A DNA stretch of 53,521 nucleotides from Colimorpha sp045576855 (GCA_045576855.1 JAZNHG010000022.1:1-53521), one strand, 5' to 3'. Positions 32,967-41,508 are shown, numbered from the stretch's first letter. Numbers and translations: made by a program. The notes: generated from the letters alone by a model not told the origin.

Positions 32967-33812
32967 TTAAGGTTTCTGCAGTTCATTGATCACAGTATCG
33001 ATGTCCTCCGTGAAGGCGGTGAAGCGTGGCAAGTCCTGGAGGTATGGGTCGGGATTGTTGGGGTTGAAGCGGACGAGAGTGGTGTGCGGGAACTTCTGAG
33101 CGAACTGCTCGAAAGGCAGGCGTATGATGCCAGGGGTGTTGTAGCCAATGCCAAACTCGAGCAGCAGCAGTCGGTCCGGCGAGGCAGCGCTGACGAAGTC
33201 GGTGTAGCGTCGTGCCTGCTGCTGCCAGTGGAAGTCCTCGACGAAGGTGTCGTCCACACGCAGATGCATTGCCGCCGGTTGCCCGTCGGGCATTGTGGGG
33301 ATCAGTTCTGTAGGGATACGACAGTCCTCGATGAGCGGCAGCACATGCTCCACCCAATCGCGGTTGCTCACCAGTCGCTTGGGGCTTCCGTTTGCAGGCT
33401 GGAAACAGCCGTAGTCGCCCTGCGTGGCGAAGATGTTCTCTGTAGGGAATCCTGCCAGCTCGAACTGTGCGTCGACGTTGGTGGTGACGACGAAGGCGTG
33501 GGGGAACAGCGCCAGCAGCTTGCGGTAGAGCGGCAGTGCTCCCGTGCGATAGCGGCAGAACCAGATGTGCTTGGCCCAGAGCGCCCAGCGTTCCTCGTCG
33601 GTTTCGAAGGGGTAGAAGCCTGCGGTGTAGAGGTCGGTAATACCATAGCGTTCAATCCATGGGGCGAATTCGCGCCGGAATTCTTCTCCGGCGTAGTCCA
33701 ACCCTGCGGCTGTGGTCAGGCCCGCACCGGCACCGATGATAATGTGGTCGGCCTCGCCGATGGCTCGGCGCAGCGCATCAACCCTTTGACAATAGTTCCC
33801 GGTAGATGTCAT
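32967..33812 (-). CDS. Class M sirtuin (SirTM-like protein ADP-ribosyltransferase)
   Basis: 281 residues. Sirtuin Rossmann motifs are ADHIIIGAGAGLTTAAGLDY (NAD loop) and TTNVDAQFELAG. In place of the catalytic His of ordinary deacylases (ELHG) there is ATQGD, with Gln131, 19 residues after Asn112. This matches SirTM enzymes, described as NAD-dependent ADP-ribosyltransferases rather than deacylases. No CxxC zinc pairs are visible. The start overlaps the macrodomain gene by 35 bp. In Gram-positive operons SirTM acts on a lipoylated GcvH-like protein; no lipoyl carrier or ligase lies near here. Confidence 0.88.
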   Translation of the reverse strand: MTSTGNYCQRVDALRRAIGEADHIIIGAGAGLTTAAGLDYAGEEFRREFAPWIERYGITDLYTAGFYPFETDEERWALWAKHIWFCRYRTGALPLYRKLLALFPHAFVVTTNVDAQFELAGFPTENIFATQGDYGCFQPANGSPKRLVSNRDWVEHVLPLIEDCRIPTELIPTMPDGQPAAMHLRVDDTFVEDFHWQQQARRYTDFVSAASPDRLLLLEFGIGYNTPGIIRLPFEQFAQKFPHTTLVRFNPNNPDPYLQDLPRFTAFTEDIDTVINELQKP

Positions 33813-34596
33813 AATCGATGTCTTTGAATACGTTGAAGACAATGGTAAAACTCTTGTCTTTAAACTCATAAGTCTTTACTGTATTGACGGCGATTTCGGC
33901 GGCGCGGCGGTTGGGGAAGTGGAACTCGCCCGTGGAGATGCAGCAGAAGGCGATGCTGCGGCAGCCGTTGGCCTCTGCCAAACCCAGGCAATTGCGGTAG
34001 CAGTTGGCCAGCTGCGCTTCTTGTTCTTTGGTGGGTACGCCATTAGGGATGATGGGGCCCACGGTGTGGAGGACATGGCGGCACGGCAGGTTGTAGGCCT
34101 CGGTGATGCGAGTCTCAGTGGTGAAGGCATGCCGATAGGTGGTGCCGTTGAACGTGTATTCCGGATGCATCGGCGGGCACTCGGCACCGCTCATAGCCTC
34201 GGCGCATTCTGCCCGCAGCTGCAGACCGGCGGCGCTGTGAATGCAGTTGTCGATGCAGGCGTGCAGCGGATGCCAGCAGCCCATCATCCGGCTGTTGGCG
34301 GCGTTGACGATGGCGTCGACACGCAGCCGTGTGATGTCGCCCTGCCAGAGGCGCAGTGTGTTGGCTGTCGCGGCGATGTCTTCCAAGCTCACCACCCCCT
34401 TGTCCTGCAGCTGTGCCTGCAACTCGGCATCCTGCGCACGGAGAAACGCCTCGCTCAGCGGCTGCGGTTCCCAGACATTCATCAGGGCCCGCAGCAGCCG
34501 TTGTCTGTCTTCGAGCGTCGTCGGCACATCGGCATCTACGCCGTTTTGACGCATCAGGTATTGGATGCAGAAGTCCAAATTTGCCAGTCGGTCCAT
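33778..34596 (-). CDS. Zinc-dependent macrodomain protein (ADP-ribosyl hydrolase)
   Basis: 272 residues. A helical N-terminal region (1-70) is followed by the macrodomain: WQGDITRLRVDAIVNAANS, then MGCWHPLHACIDNCIHSAAG, the zinc-macrodomain motif with Cys107, His112 and Cys114 as likely zinc ligands, and later GVPTKEQEAQLANCYRNCL and AFCCISTGEFHFPN. Such enzymes remove ADP-ribose put on by SirTM. Its gene lies 11 bp after the FMN-protein gene and overlaps the SirTM gene, so writer and eraser would be made together. It also has a TGEFHFPN active-site loop. Confidence 0.92.
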   Translation of the reverse strand: MDRLANLDFCIQYLMRQNGVDADVPTTLEDRQRLLRALMNVWEPQPLSEAFLRAQDAELQAQLQDKGVVSLEDIAATANTLRLWQGDITRLRVDAIVNAANSRMMGCWHPLHACIDNCIHSAAGLQLRAECAEAMSGAECPPMHPEYTFNGTTYRHAFTTETRITEAYNLPCRHVLHTVGPIIPNGVPTKEQEAQLANCYRNCLGLAEANGCRSIAFCCISTGEFHFPNRRAAEIAVNTVKTYEFKDKSFTIVFNVFKDIDYDIYRELLSKG

Positions 34597-34607
34597 AATG
34601 TTTTCTG

Positions 34608-35057
34608 TTACCTTGAGAATCGTGCGCCGACGAAACCGTCGCGGGTGTCGCCGGTGGTGAGGTCGAACGATTTGTGTATGGGCGGCGTGGGCCGCAGGTC
34701 GTAGTAGTCCATCCGCTCGACGGGAATTTTGAAATAGGCCATCGTGTCGTAGCTCGGGTAGAGCCGGCGCAGCACCTCGTTGTGGTCGTAAATCCAGCGC
34801 TTGGTGCTGTCGTCCACCTCGAAGTCGGCCTGTCCCGAGCATCGCACCGAAACGCGATTGTGCATCACGAGGAACTCCGCATGCGGGTTCTGCCGCAGCT
34901 GGCGGTAGACCTCCTTGCGCTCGGAGGTGGCAAAATAGAGAGTCGTGCCCTCCTGCTTCATTATCTGGAAGGCCCGCACGCAGGGACGGTCGCCATCCAC
35001 CGTGGCCAACACGCCTTCAGCGTGTTCGTCAAGAAACCCCAATGCTTGTTCAATCAT
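34608..35057 (-). CDS. PNPOx-like flavin-binding split-barrel protein
   Basis: 149 residues. The pyridoxamine-phosphate-oxidase-like split barrel is visible in GVLATVDGDRPCVRAFQIMKQEGTTLYF-type strands (residues 15-43) and ATSERKEVYRQLRQNPHAEF. These proteins bind FMN or F420 and reduce varied substrates; the substrate here is unknown. It is the first gene of the macrodomain-SirTM-HxlR operon. The -7 box ends 4 bases before the ATG, so the transcript should be leaderless. Confidence 0.85.
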   Translation of the reverse strand: MIEQALGFLDEHAEGVLATVDGDRPCVRAFQIMKQEGTTLYFATSERKEVYRQLRQNPHAEFLVMHNRVSVRCSGQADFEVDDSTKRWIYDHNEVLRRLYPSYDTMAYFKIPVERMDYYDLRPTPPIHKSFDLTTGDTRDGFVGARFSR

Positions 35058-35061
35058 GGTG

Positions 35062-35069
35062 CAAAAGTA
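35062..35069 (-). promoter_or_regulatory. -7 box of the SirTM operon, at the start codon
   Basis: TACTTTTG on the minus strand, then CACC, then ATG. Transcription would start on or next to the A of the start codon. Confidence 0.75.
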
Positions 35070-35108
35070 CGAATTGTTCAGTGTATAGCATTATTTCATT
35101 TTGAAGAA

Positions 35109-35167
35109 AACACGAATTGCCATACTTTTTCCCGTCGACAGGCAGGCTGTGTATGGCAATTCGTGTT
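35109..35167 (-). terminator. Terminator after the cupin gene, long perfect stem
   Basis: 17-bp arms 35109-35125 and 35151-35167 pair exactly around a 25-base loop; TTCTTC follows on the minus strand. Confidence 0.75.
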
Positions 35168-35177
35168 CAGCAGACGC

Positions 35178-35630
35178 TTACCATACCAGCGCATCGCCGA
35201 GGATGTTGCCGTCGGTCATCGGGCTGTCGGCCTCGGTGAAGTTGTTGGCACGGTATTGGATGCAGAGCATGGTCAAATTCTCGCTGCCGGTGTTTTTCAG
35301 GGCACGACGGCCGTCGGGGCTTACGCGAACGATGGTGCCTTCGCTGACCGGGAACTGCTCGCCGTCCACCTGGTAGGTGCCCTCGCCGCGGAGGATGATG
35401 TACAGCTCCTCGTGCGTCTTGTGCGTGTGCAGGAAGCCGCTGTCCTGGCCGGGGACGAGGGTCTGGAACGACAGCTCGCTGCCCGTGGCGCCCACGGCCT
35501 GGCCCACGAAGACCTTGCCCTGGATGACGTTGGGACCCATCGGAAGCTCGTGCTCGATGACCTGGTCGATAGTGCCTACGCTGACGGCCTTGTAGTTGCG
35601 GCCACTCTTGATTGTCTCGATTGTTCTCAT
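35178..35630 (-). CDS. Cupin-domain protein
   Basis: 150 residues. The two cupin motifs are HTHKTHEELYIILRGEG (metal-binding His and Glu) and a later GTIVRVSPDGRRALKN. The cupin barrel could bind a metal and act as an oxygenase, isomerase or binding protein; the exact role is open. It has its own -7 box (35662-35669) and a terminator before the FMN-protein gene, so it is a neighbour of the SirTM operon rather than part of it. Confidence 0.88.
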   Translation of the reverse strand: MRTIETIKSGRNYKAVSVGTIDQVIEHELPMGPNVIQGKVFVGQAVGATGSELSFQTLVPGQDSGFLHTHKTHEELYIILRGEGTYQVDGEQFPVSEGTIVRVSPDGRRALKNTGSENLTMLCIQYRANNFTEADSPMTDGNILGDALVW

Positions 35631-35661
35631 TTTCTTTCAGTTTTTGTTGTTATTTCGGCTG

Positions 35662-35669
35662 CAAAAGTA
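35662..35669 (-). promoter_or_regulatory. -7 box of the cupin gene
   Basis: TACTTTTG on the minus strand, 31 bases before the ATG, with GAAAGAAA just before the start codon. Confidence 0.65.
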
Positions 35670-35798
35670 CGACACTTTCGAAAATCCAGCAAGAGGGTAC
35701 CCAATGGTAAGCCACTTACTTTTGGGTAAGCAATGTGGCCGTTTCAGCACTATGTCGGGTGGTTTTTAACGTAGTTTAACGTTTGAGTCCGTCACATT

Positions 35799-36200
35799 TC
35801 AGAGGTTCTGGATCATGGCGTACAACTCGGGGAAACGTTTTTCGAGCGATACGGGGCGGCCCTGCTCAAGGAAACAATGGGTGCTGGTGGCGGTGCACAC
35901 TGTGCGGCCACCGACGGTCATCGTGTAGGAGAAGCTGATTTTCAGTGGCGTAGTATCAGCCACCTTGACCACTATCTCGATCACATCCTTGAAGGTCGAC
36001 GGGTGCTTGTAGCGGCAGTCGACGGCCACCACGGGCGAGACGACGCCCTCGGCCTCCATGCGGTCGAAGCCATAGCCCAGCTGGTCCATCCAGTCCACGC
36101 GCGCCTCTTCCATGAAGCGGACATAGTTGCTGTGGTGCGTGATGCCCATGCGGTCGCACTCATAGTACTTTACTTCGTGCCTGTAGGGTTTCAGTTCCAT
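35799..36200 (-). CDS. Acyl-CoA thioesterase (4HBT-type, YbgC-like)
   Basis: 133 residues, hot-dog fold. YYECDRMGITHHSNYVRFMEEARVDW holds the catalytic Asp and the signature HHSNY (residues 22-26), followed by VAVDCRYKHPSTFKD and a final ELYAMI. It would hydrolyse an acyl-CoA or acyl-ACP; the chain length is unknown. A hairpin (36226-36258) separates it from the secreted protein gene upstream, so it may be partly read through. Confidence 0.93.
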   Translation of the reverse strand: MELKPYRHEVKYYECDRMGITHHSNYVRFMEEARVDWMDQLGYGFDRMEAEGVVSPVVAVDCRYKHPSTFKDVIEIVVKVADTTPLKISFSYTMTVGGRTVCTATSTHCFLEQGRPVSLEKRFPELYAMIQNL

Positions 36201-36225
36201 ATCTGTTGCTTGCTTTACAATAATT

Positions 36226-36258
36226 GGAGCATCCGGACTCCATCGGTCCGGACGCTCC
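36226..36258 (-). terminator. Hairpin between the secreted protein gene and the thioesterase
   Basis: 13-bp arms with one mismatch: 36226-36238 and 36246-36258. Confidence 0.7.
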
Positions 36259-36282
36259 GCAGGGTGAATGATTTACAGTCTT

Positions 36283-37350
36283 TTAATCGGCTTCGTAGAT
36301 GAGCAGCTGACCATCGGCCCAGATGAAGAGCAGGGGGTCTTTCTCGTGCTTCTTGCTGATCCAGCAGCCGCCGTTCTCGGCGTCGATGACCATGTTGCAG
36401 TACTTTCTGTTGATTTTCTGCTCGGCCAGCAGGTGATCGTTCTGGTCGTAGACCTGCAGGTAGGTGCTGCCGCCGTCGCGGATGATGGCATACATGATGT
36501 CGCCGCTGATGCCGTAGGTAATCATGTCCACATGGTAGGTGTCCTGGACGTACTGGCGAACCACGACCACGTCGGTCACATGATAGTCATACCAGTAGCT
36601 GTTGCAGTAGTGCCAGAAGCCGGGCCAGTACCAAGGACGCGGGGGCAGCGGGTCCCAGAAGATGGGGTGGCAGTGCACCACATGGTGATGCCAGGGGTGG
36701 TAGAAGTAGGGGGCCGGACGGATGGGGCGAGCCGCGGGAGGCATATAGCCGCCGGGACGACCCGGACGTGCATATTCGCGACCAGCGGGAGCGGGGCGAC
36801 CCGAAGCTCTCACCGTACCGGCAGGGGCACTGATGTTGCCACCGCCACGGCTGCCTTCGCGGCCCACAGCAGCGCTGCGCTCACGCGACACCGTGCCAGC
36901 CTCGCGACCGCGCGACACCGTGCCGGCTTCGCGTCCACGCACACCGGCGTGGCTGGCTCCGCGGCTGACGCCCGACTCACCCATAGAGCGGGTAGGAGCG
37001 CTGACGGCACCGCTGCGACTCGGCGCACTGCTCGACGACGAACGGCTCGGACGGCTGTACGAACCGCTGCGGCTCGCGTTGCTACTCGACGACGAACGGT
37101 TCGAACTGCTGTACGAACTACTGCGGCTCGGGCTGCTGTACGATGACGAACGGCTTGAACCACTGTACGAACTGCTGCGGCTGGAGCCGCTGAACGAGCT
37201 TCCACTCGACGACGAACGACTGCTGCTCATCGAGCTGCTGTGTCCGCCACCGCCGCTACGGCTGCCACCGCCACCGCGCTGTGCAAGTGCAGGCGTGGCG
37301 CTCAGGGCGAGGGCCATCATGACCAGAGTTATTGCTTTCGAAGTTTTCAT
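36283..37350 (-). CDS. Secreted Ser/Arg/Gly-rich protein with a C-terminal globular domain
   Basis: 355 residues with a signal peptide (PALAQ). Residues 25-190 are a low-complexity region of Ser, Arg, Gly and Tyr with repeated SRSSSYS-like and REAGTVSR units. Residues 205-245 are rich in Pro, His, Trp and Tyr (FYHPWHHHVVHCHP), which could bind metal or sit in the outer membrane. The last 100 residues (YVQDTYHVDMITYGISGDIMYAIIRDG) form a beta-rich globular end. Function is unknown; a cell-surface or matrix role is a guess. The codons of the Ser tract alternate, so it is not a simple DNA repeat. Confidence 0.8.
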   Translation of the reverse strand: MKTSKAITLVMMALALSATPALAQRGGGGSRSGGGGHSSSMSSSRSSSSGSSFSGSSRSSSYSGSSRSSSYSSPSRSSSYSSSNRSSSSSNASRSGSYSRPSRSSSSSAPSRSGAVSAPTRSMGESGVSRGASHAGVRGREAGTVSRGREAGTVSRERSAAVGREGSRGGGNISAPAGTVRASGRPAPAGREYARPGRPGGYMPPAARPIRPAPYFYHPWHHHVVHCHPIFWDPLPPRPWYWPGFWHYCNSYWYDYHVTDVVVVRQYVQDTYHVDMITYGISGDIMYAIIRDGGSTYLQVYDQNDHLLAEQKINRKYCNMVIDAENGGCWISKKHEKDPLLFIWADGQLLIYEAD

Positions 37351-37398
37351 ATCGTTACTCCTTTCTTTTTAGTTTTGATTCTCGTTTTTTTCCGAATG

Positions 37399-37406
37399 CA
37401 AAAGTA
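37399..37406 (-). promoter_or_regulatory. -7 box of the Ser/Arg-rich protein gene
   Basis: TACTTTTG on the minus strand, about 48 bases before the ATG. Confidence 0.65.
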
Positions 37407-37516
37407 CAACCATTTTCTGAGGGAAATTCCGAAACCGTCACCTATTTTTCCCACAGAGGCGTCGGTTCTTCCTCATCAGTAGCTATACATTGCATATTGT
37501 CAACCATTTAGACAAA

Positions 37517-37550
37517 GGCAGACGAACACCACGAGTAGCGTTCGTCTGCC
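37517..37550 (-). terminator. Terminator of metG
   Basis: 11-bp perfect arms (37517-37527 with 37540-37550), 21 bases past the metG stop. Confidence 0.75.
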
Positions 37551-37571
37551 GTAATCAATCCAGGATTATAC

Positions 37572-39635
37572 TCATCCCACCGAACAACCCGGGCTGACCA
37601 GGTCGCTGGGAGTGAGCAGCACGAGGCGGCCGTCCTTGTCCTCGGCGCTGAGAATCATACCTTGGCTCTCGACGCCCTTGAGCTTGCGCGGCGGGAAATT
37701 GGCGATGAAACACACCTGCCGTCCGACAAGTTTCTCAGGCTCAGGGTAGCACTTGGCGATACCACTGACGATGGTGCGCGGAGTGCCCGTGCCGTCGTCG
37801 AGGCTGAACTGCAGCAGCTTGTCTGCCTTGGGCACCTTGCTGCAGGCCAGGATGGTAGCCACACGGATATCCATACGGCCAAAATCGTCGATAGTCACCG
37901 AAGGCTTCACCTCGGCGGGCTTCCAAGCACTGAGGGCATTCTGCTCCTTGGTGGCTTGCAGACGGTCCACCTGGGCCTGGATAGTCTCGTCGCTAATCTG
38001 CTCGAAGAGCAACTCGGAGGTGCCAATGGTGTGGCCTTCCGGCAGCAGGTCGGCCTTGCCGGCATCCTGCCATCCCTTGGCGGGCAGGTTGAGCATCAGG
38101 TGCAGCTTGTCGGCCGTGAAGGGCAGGAAGGGGGCGCAGAGAATGGCCAGATTGGCACATATCTGCAGCGAGAGGTTCATCACCGTGGCGGTGCGCTCGG
38201 GGTCAGTCTTGACCAGCTTCCAGGGTTCGGTGTCGGTCAGATACTTGTTGCCCAAGCGAGCCAGGTTCATCATCTCGCTCAGCGCCTCGCGGAAGCGGTA
38301 GGTCTCTATCGAACGGCCGATGCGCTCGGGGAAGGTGGCCATCTCTTTGACCAGCTCACGCTCGGCCTCGCCCAGGGGGCCACAGGCGGGCACACGGCCC
38401 TGATAGAACTTGTGCGTCAGCACCAGCGTGCGGTTGACAAAGTTGCCGAGGATAGCAACCAGCTCACTGTTATTCTTCAGCTGGAAGTCTTTCCAGGTGA
38501 AGTCGTTGTCCTTGGTCTCGGGAGCGTTGCTGCAGAGGGTGTAGCGGAGCACATCCTGCTTGCCGGGGAAATCCTTCAGGTACTCATGCAGCCAGACGGC
38601 CCAGTTGCGCGAGGTGCTGATTTTGTCGCCCTCGAGGTTGAGGAACTCGTTGGCAGGCACGTTGGCCGGCAGAATGTAGCTGCCGTCGGCGTGCAGCATC
38701 GAGGGGAAGATGATGCAGTGGAAGACGATATTGTCCTTGCCAATGAAGTGCACCAGTTTGGTATCGCGGTCTTTCCACCACTTCTCCCAGTCGTCACCCT
38801 TCAGCTGCTTGGTGAAGCTGATATAGCCGATGGGTGCGTCGAACCACACGTAGAGCACCTTGCCGTCGGCCCCTTCGACGGGGACTTTGACGCCCCAGTC
38901 AAGGTCGCGCGTGACGGCACGGGGCTGCAGCCCGGCGTCGATCCACGATTTGCATTGCCCGTAGACGTTGGTCTTCCAGTCTCCCTTGTGCTCCTCCAGT
39001 ATCCACTGGCGCAGCCACGGCTCGTCCTGGTCCAGCGGGAGGAACCAGTGCTTGGTCTCCTTCAGCACGGGCTTCGAGCCGCTGAGAGCGCTCTTGGGGT
39101 TGATGAGGTCGGTGGCGTTGAGCGAGGTGCCGCAGGCTTCGCACTGGTCGCCGTAGGCGTGCTCGTTGCCGCAATGGGGGCAGGTGCCGGTGATGTAGCG
39201 GTCGGCCAGGAAGCAGCCCGCCTCCTCGTCGTAGTACTGCTGCGACACCTTCTCCACAAACTTGCCCTCGTCGTAAAGCTTCTTGAAGTAGGCGGCCGCC
39301 GTCTCGTGGTGCTCCTTGCTGCTGGTGCGGCTGTAGATATCGAACGAGATGCCCAGCTCGGCAAAGGAGTCCTTGATAATCTTATGGTAGCGGTCGACGA
39401 TGTCCTGCGGCGTGACGCCCTCCTTGCGGGCCTTGATGGTGATGGGCACACCATGCTCGTCCGAGCCGCCGATGAACATCACCTCCTCGCCCTGGGCGCG
39501 CAGGTAGCGCACATAGACGTCGGCGGGCACATACACGCCGGCCAGATGGCCGATATGCACCGGTCCGTTGGCGTAGGGCAGGGCCGAGGTGACGGTATAG
39601 CGATGATAGTTTTTGTCTTTCTCTGTATAAACCAT
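37572..39635 (-). CDS. metG: Methionine-tRNA ligase
   Basis: 687 residues, the long form. Class I signatures are the HIGH-type PVHIGHLAG and KISTS in GDKISTSRNW (the KMSKS equivalent). A zinc knuckle has CPHC and CEAC pairs around residues 150-170. The C-terminal 110 residues (FGRMDIRVATILACSKVPKADKLL) form the EMAP-like tRNA-binding domain. It charges initiator and elongator tRNA-Met. It begins 2 bp after the stop of the lipoprotein gene at 39638. Confidence 0.98.
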   Translation of the reverse strand: MVYTEKDKNYHRYTVTSALPYANGPVHIGHLAGVYVPADVYVRYLRAQGEEVMFIGGSDEHGVPITIKARKEGVTPQDIVDRYHKIIKDSFAELGISFDIYSRTSSKEHHETAAAYFKKLYDEGKFVEKVSQQYYDEEAGCFLADRYITGTCPHCGNEHAYGDQCEACGTSLNATDLINPKSALSGSKPVLKETKHWFLPLDQDEPWLRQWILEEHKGDWKTNVYGQCKSWIDAGLQPRAVTRDLDWGVKVPVEGADGKVLYVWFDAPIGYISFTKQLKGDDWEKWWKDRDTKLVHFIGKDNIVFHCIIFPSMLHADGSYILPANVPANEFLNLEGDKISTSRNWAVWLHEYLKDFPGKQDVLRYTLCSNAPETKDNDFTWKDFQLKNNSELVAILGNFVNRTLVLTHKFYQGRVPACGPLGEAERELVKEMATFPERIGRSIETYRFREALSEMMNLARLGNKYLTDTEPWKLVKTDPERTATVMNLSLQICANLAILCAPFLPFTADKLHLMLNLPAKGWQDAGKADLLPEGHTIGTSELLFEQISDETIQAQVDRLQATKEQNALSAWKPAEVKPSVTIDDFGRMDIRVATILACSKVPKADKLLQFSLDDGTGTPRTIVSGIAKCYPEPEKLVGRQVCFIANFPPRKLKGVESQGMILSAEDKDGRLVLLTPSDLVSPGCSVG

Positions 39636-39637
39636 AC

Positions 39638-40711
39638 TTATTGTTGATATATAATTCGGGTCACATCACCGTTGCCGTCGGTGACCGTCTCGGGATAGCC
39701 GGCAGCGTTGTAGGTGTAGGTGTAGGTCTCGTCCTCAGGCTCGGGCAGCGGCAGCGGCATGGGGATGGGGAAGTTGCCGAACGAGGTGGCAAGGGTCAGC
39801 GTGACGGTCACCGACATGGCATTGTGCGAGCTCAGCATATTGTTGGCCGAGAGGGCAGCCGGTTCCAGACGGCCCAGGAAGCCACAATAGGGGTTGGGGT
39901 GACTGTCGTAGGTCATGTCCATCGTGTCGCGCATGGCTATGTTGATAGGCATCTGGGTGCTGTCGGGTATCAAGGCCAGCATGGCTGCCATGCCGCCCAA
40001 CAGCGAGTCGAGGTTCACCATCTGGCGAATCTCGCCCAGCGTGACGCTGCCGTTGATGTCCACCGTCACCCGCTGGCGGCTCACATTGTCGCCCTGCCAC
40101 TCCATGTCCACAGCGATATTCGAGCCGGTGAACGCCAGCTTCTGCTGCGTGCCCTTGCCGAAGAGGTCGCCAAAGTCGATTCCATCCAGCAGACCGCTGC
40201 CCAGCAGATTGCTCAGCATGCCCAGCAACTGCTCGTTGACCGTCACCGTCACATTGCTGATCTTGCCGTTGGCATTGTGGCCAAAGGCTATGTTGGCAGC
40301 CTGCATCGGCCCCACAGCGGCGCTCACCGAGGCCAGTTGCGAACCCTGATAGGCATAGTTGGCCTGCATCGGCATGTCCATCATGGCCGTCGTGGCCGTG
40401 GCCAGACGCTTGCTGTTGTAGGTGAACACACTGGCGTCGGCCATGTTGCCATTCGAGTCGGGCGCCTGGATGGCGGTCAGCAGACCGTCTTCCCAGTTCC
40501 ACAGCTCCACCGTCTCGCCGTCCGACTGCAGCTCTGCTATCTTGGCACCGGGCTTGTAGTAGCCCTCGCCGTCGGGTATCTGGTCCTCGTTCATGCCGGG
40601 CGTGTTGCCTCCCGGATTGGCACCGGGGGTGTCGGGGGCCACATTCTCTTTCTTGCACGCACCGAAGGTCAGCAGACTCAGGGCGCAGAGCGCAAACAAT
40701 ACTTTTTTCAT
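39638..40711 (-). CDS. Lipoprotein of unknown function
   Basis: 357 residues. The lipobox is TFGAC (Cys19), followed by a Pro/Gly/Asn linker. The mature part has repeated YNSKRLAT, YAYQGSQLASVSA and GHNANGKISNVTVTV strands, like Bacteroidetes DUF4595-type lipoproteins with RHS-like or YD-like turns. A Met-rich stretch (MMDMPMQ) could be structural. It is co-transcribed with the DUF5606 gene upstream (39 bp) and metG (2 bp). Confidence 0.75.
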   Translation of the reverse strand: MKKVLFALCALSLLTFGACKKENVAPDTPGANPGGNTPGMNEDQIPDGEGYYKPGAKIAELQSDGETVELWNWEDGLLTAIQAPDSNGNMADASVFTYNSKRLATATTAMMDMPMQANYAYQGSQLASVSAAVGPMQAANIAFGHNANGKISNVTVTVNEQLLGMLSNLLGSGLLDGIDFGDLFGKGTQQKLAFTGSNIAVDMEWQGDNVSRQRVTVDINGSVTLGEIRQMVNLDSLLGGMAAMLALIPDSTQMPINIAMRDTMDMTYDSHPNPYCGFLGRLEPAALSANNMLSSHNAMSVTVTLTLATSFGNFPIPMPLPLPEPEDETYTYTYNAAGYPETVTDGNGDVTRIIYQQ

Positions 40712-40750
40712 AATCTCTGTATTTAACTGGTTTGTATTACATTTTCGGCA

Positions 40751-41179
40751 TCACTGCTCCGGGGCTTCGGCCTCGGCCGACTCGGCTGTCTCCAGGTCTA
40801 TCTTGCCGGCGGCCAGCAGCACATTGTACCACGCGAAGATTTTCTTCACATCCGAAGCGTGCACGCGGTCGCGGTCGTAGTCGGGAAGCACCTCGCCCAG
40901 CAGGTCGAACATCACCTTGCTCTCCGCCTTCTTCGGGTCGAACTCCGTAGCCCTGCCCTCAAGCCGCTTGTAGATAGACTGCATCACTTCCTGCAGCGGA
41001 CACTCGTCGCTCTCGGTGAAGATGCGTATCTCACCCAACGAACTGATTCTATCGTTCTTGAACACAGGGTACTTCTGACCCGTCACGAGGTTCTTCACCA
41101 CGGCGCCGCCCTTGGTCTGCGACACCAGTTCACTCAAATCCGGCTTGCCGGCAATCACGAGGATGTTTGATAAATCCAT
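40751..41179 (-). CDS. DUF5606 family protein
   Basis: 142 residues beginning MDLSNILVIAGKPDLSELVSQ, the pattern of DUF5606 proteins of Bacteroidetes. It also has EVMQSIYKRLEG and LLGEVLPDYDRDRVHASDVKKIFAWYN blocks, then an acidic tail. A conserved cytoplasmic protein of unknown role. It probably heads the lipoprotein-metG transcript. No clear TAnnTTTG box was found upstream. Confidence 0.85.
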   Translation of the reverse strand: MDLSNILVIAGKPDLSELVSQTKGGAVVKNLVTGQKYPVFKNDRISSLGEIRIFTESDECPLQEVMQSIYKRLEGRATEFDPKKAESKVMFDLLGEVLPDYDRDRVHASDVKKIFAWYNVLLAAGKIDLETAESAEAEAPEQ

Positions 41180-41355
41180 TGTCTTATTCTTCGTTTTAGT
41201 ATTAGTATTCCATTAATATTAAACAAAACGTAACCATAACGCACCCCCGCCGACAATATTGTGTGCCCCGGCAATATTTTTCCCCCAAACCGGCAGCCCC
41301 ACCCGCCGAGCAGTCGACAAGGGGGCGGCAAGGGGGCGCCGAGGGGGCGGCAAGC

Positions 41356-41508
41356 TACAATCCCCTACCTTTCGCCTGACATTCCACTTACATTCGACTA
41401 CCCATCGACTACTCGACTAGGCGATGAGTAGAGCATGGGTAGTCGAATAGTAGGAGATGAGTAGGAGATGGTAGCTGGAGAACCTCAGTTTGAGACCTTT
41501 GCGAGGGG
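41356..41508 (-). repeat. 11-bp palindromic array, copy C
   Basis: On the minus strand a header nearly identical to copy A (GGTCTCAAACTGAGGTTCTC and neighbours) leads to five 11-bp units (41415-41469) and then inverted units starting GAGTAGTCGATGGG. It occupies the middle of the 41180-41592 gap. The rest of the gap shows no gene; a GC-rich stretch with repeated GGGGGCG-like runs lies at about 41325-41350. Confidence 0.85.

Noticed and set aside
37662..39647. A 660-codon open frame opposite metG
   Set aside because: metG is full length with all motifs. The opposite frame is a by-product of high-GC codon use, and its product has no recognisable pattern.
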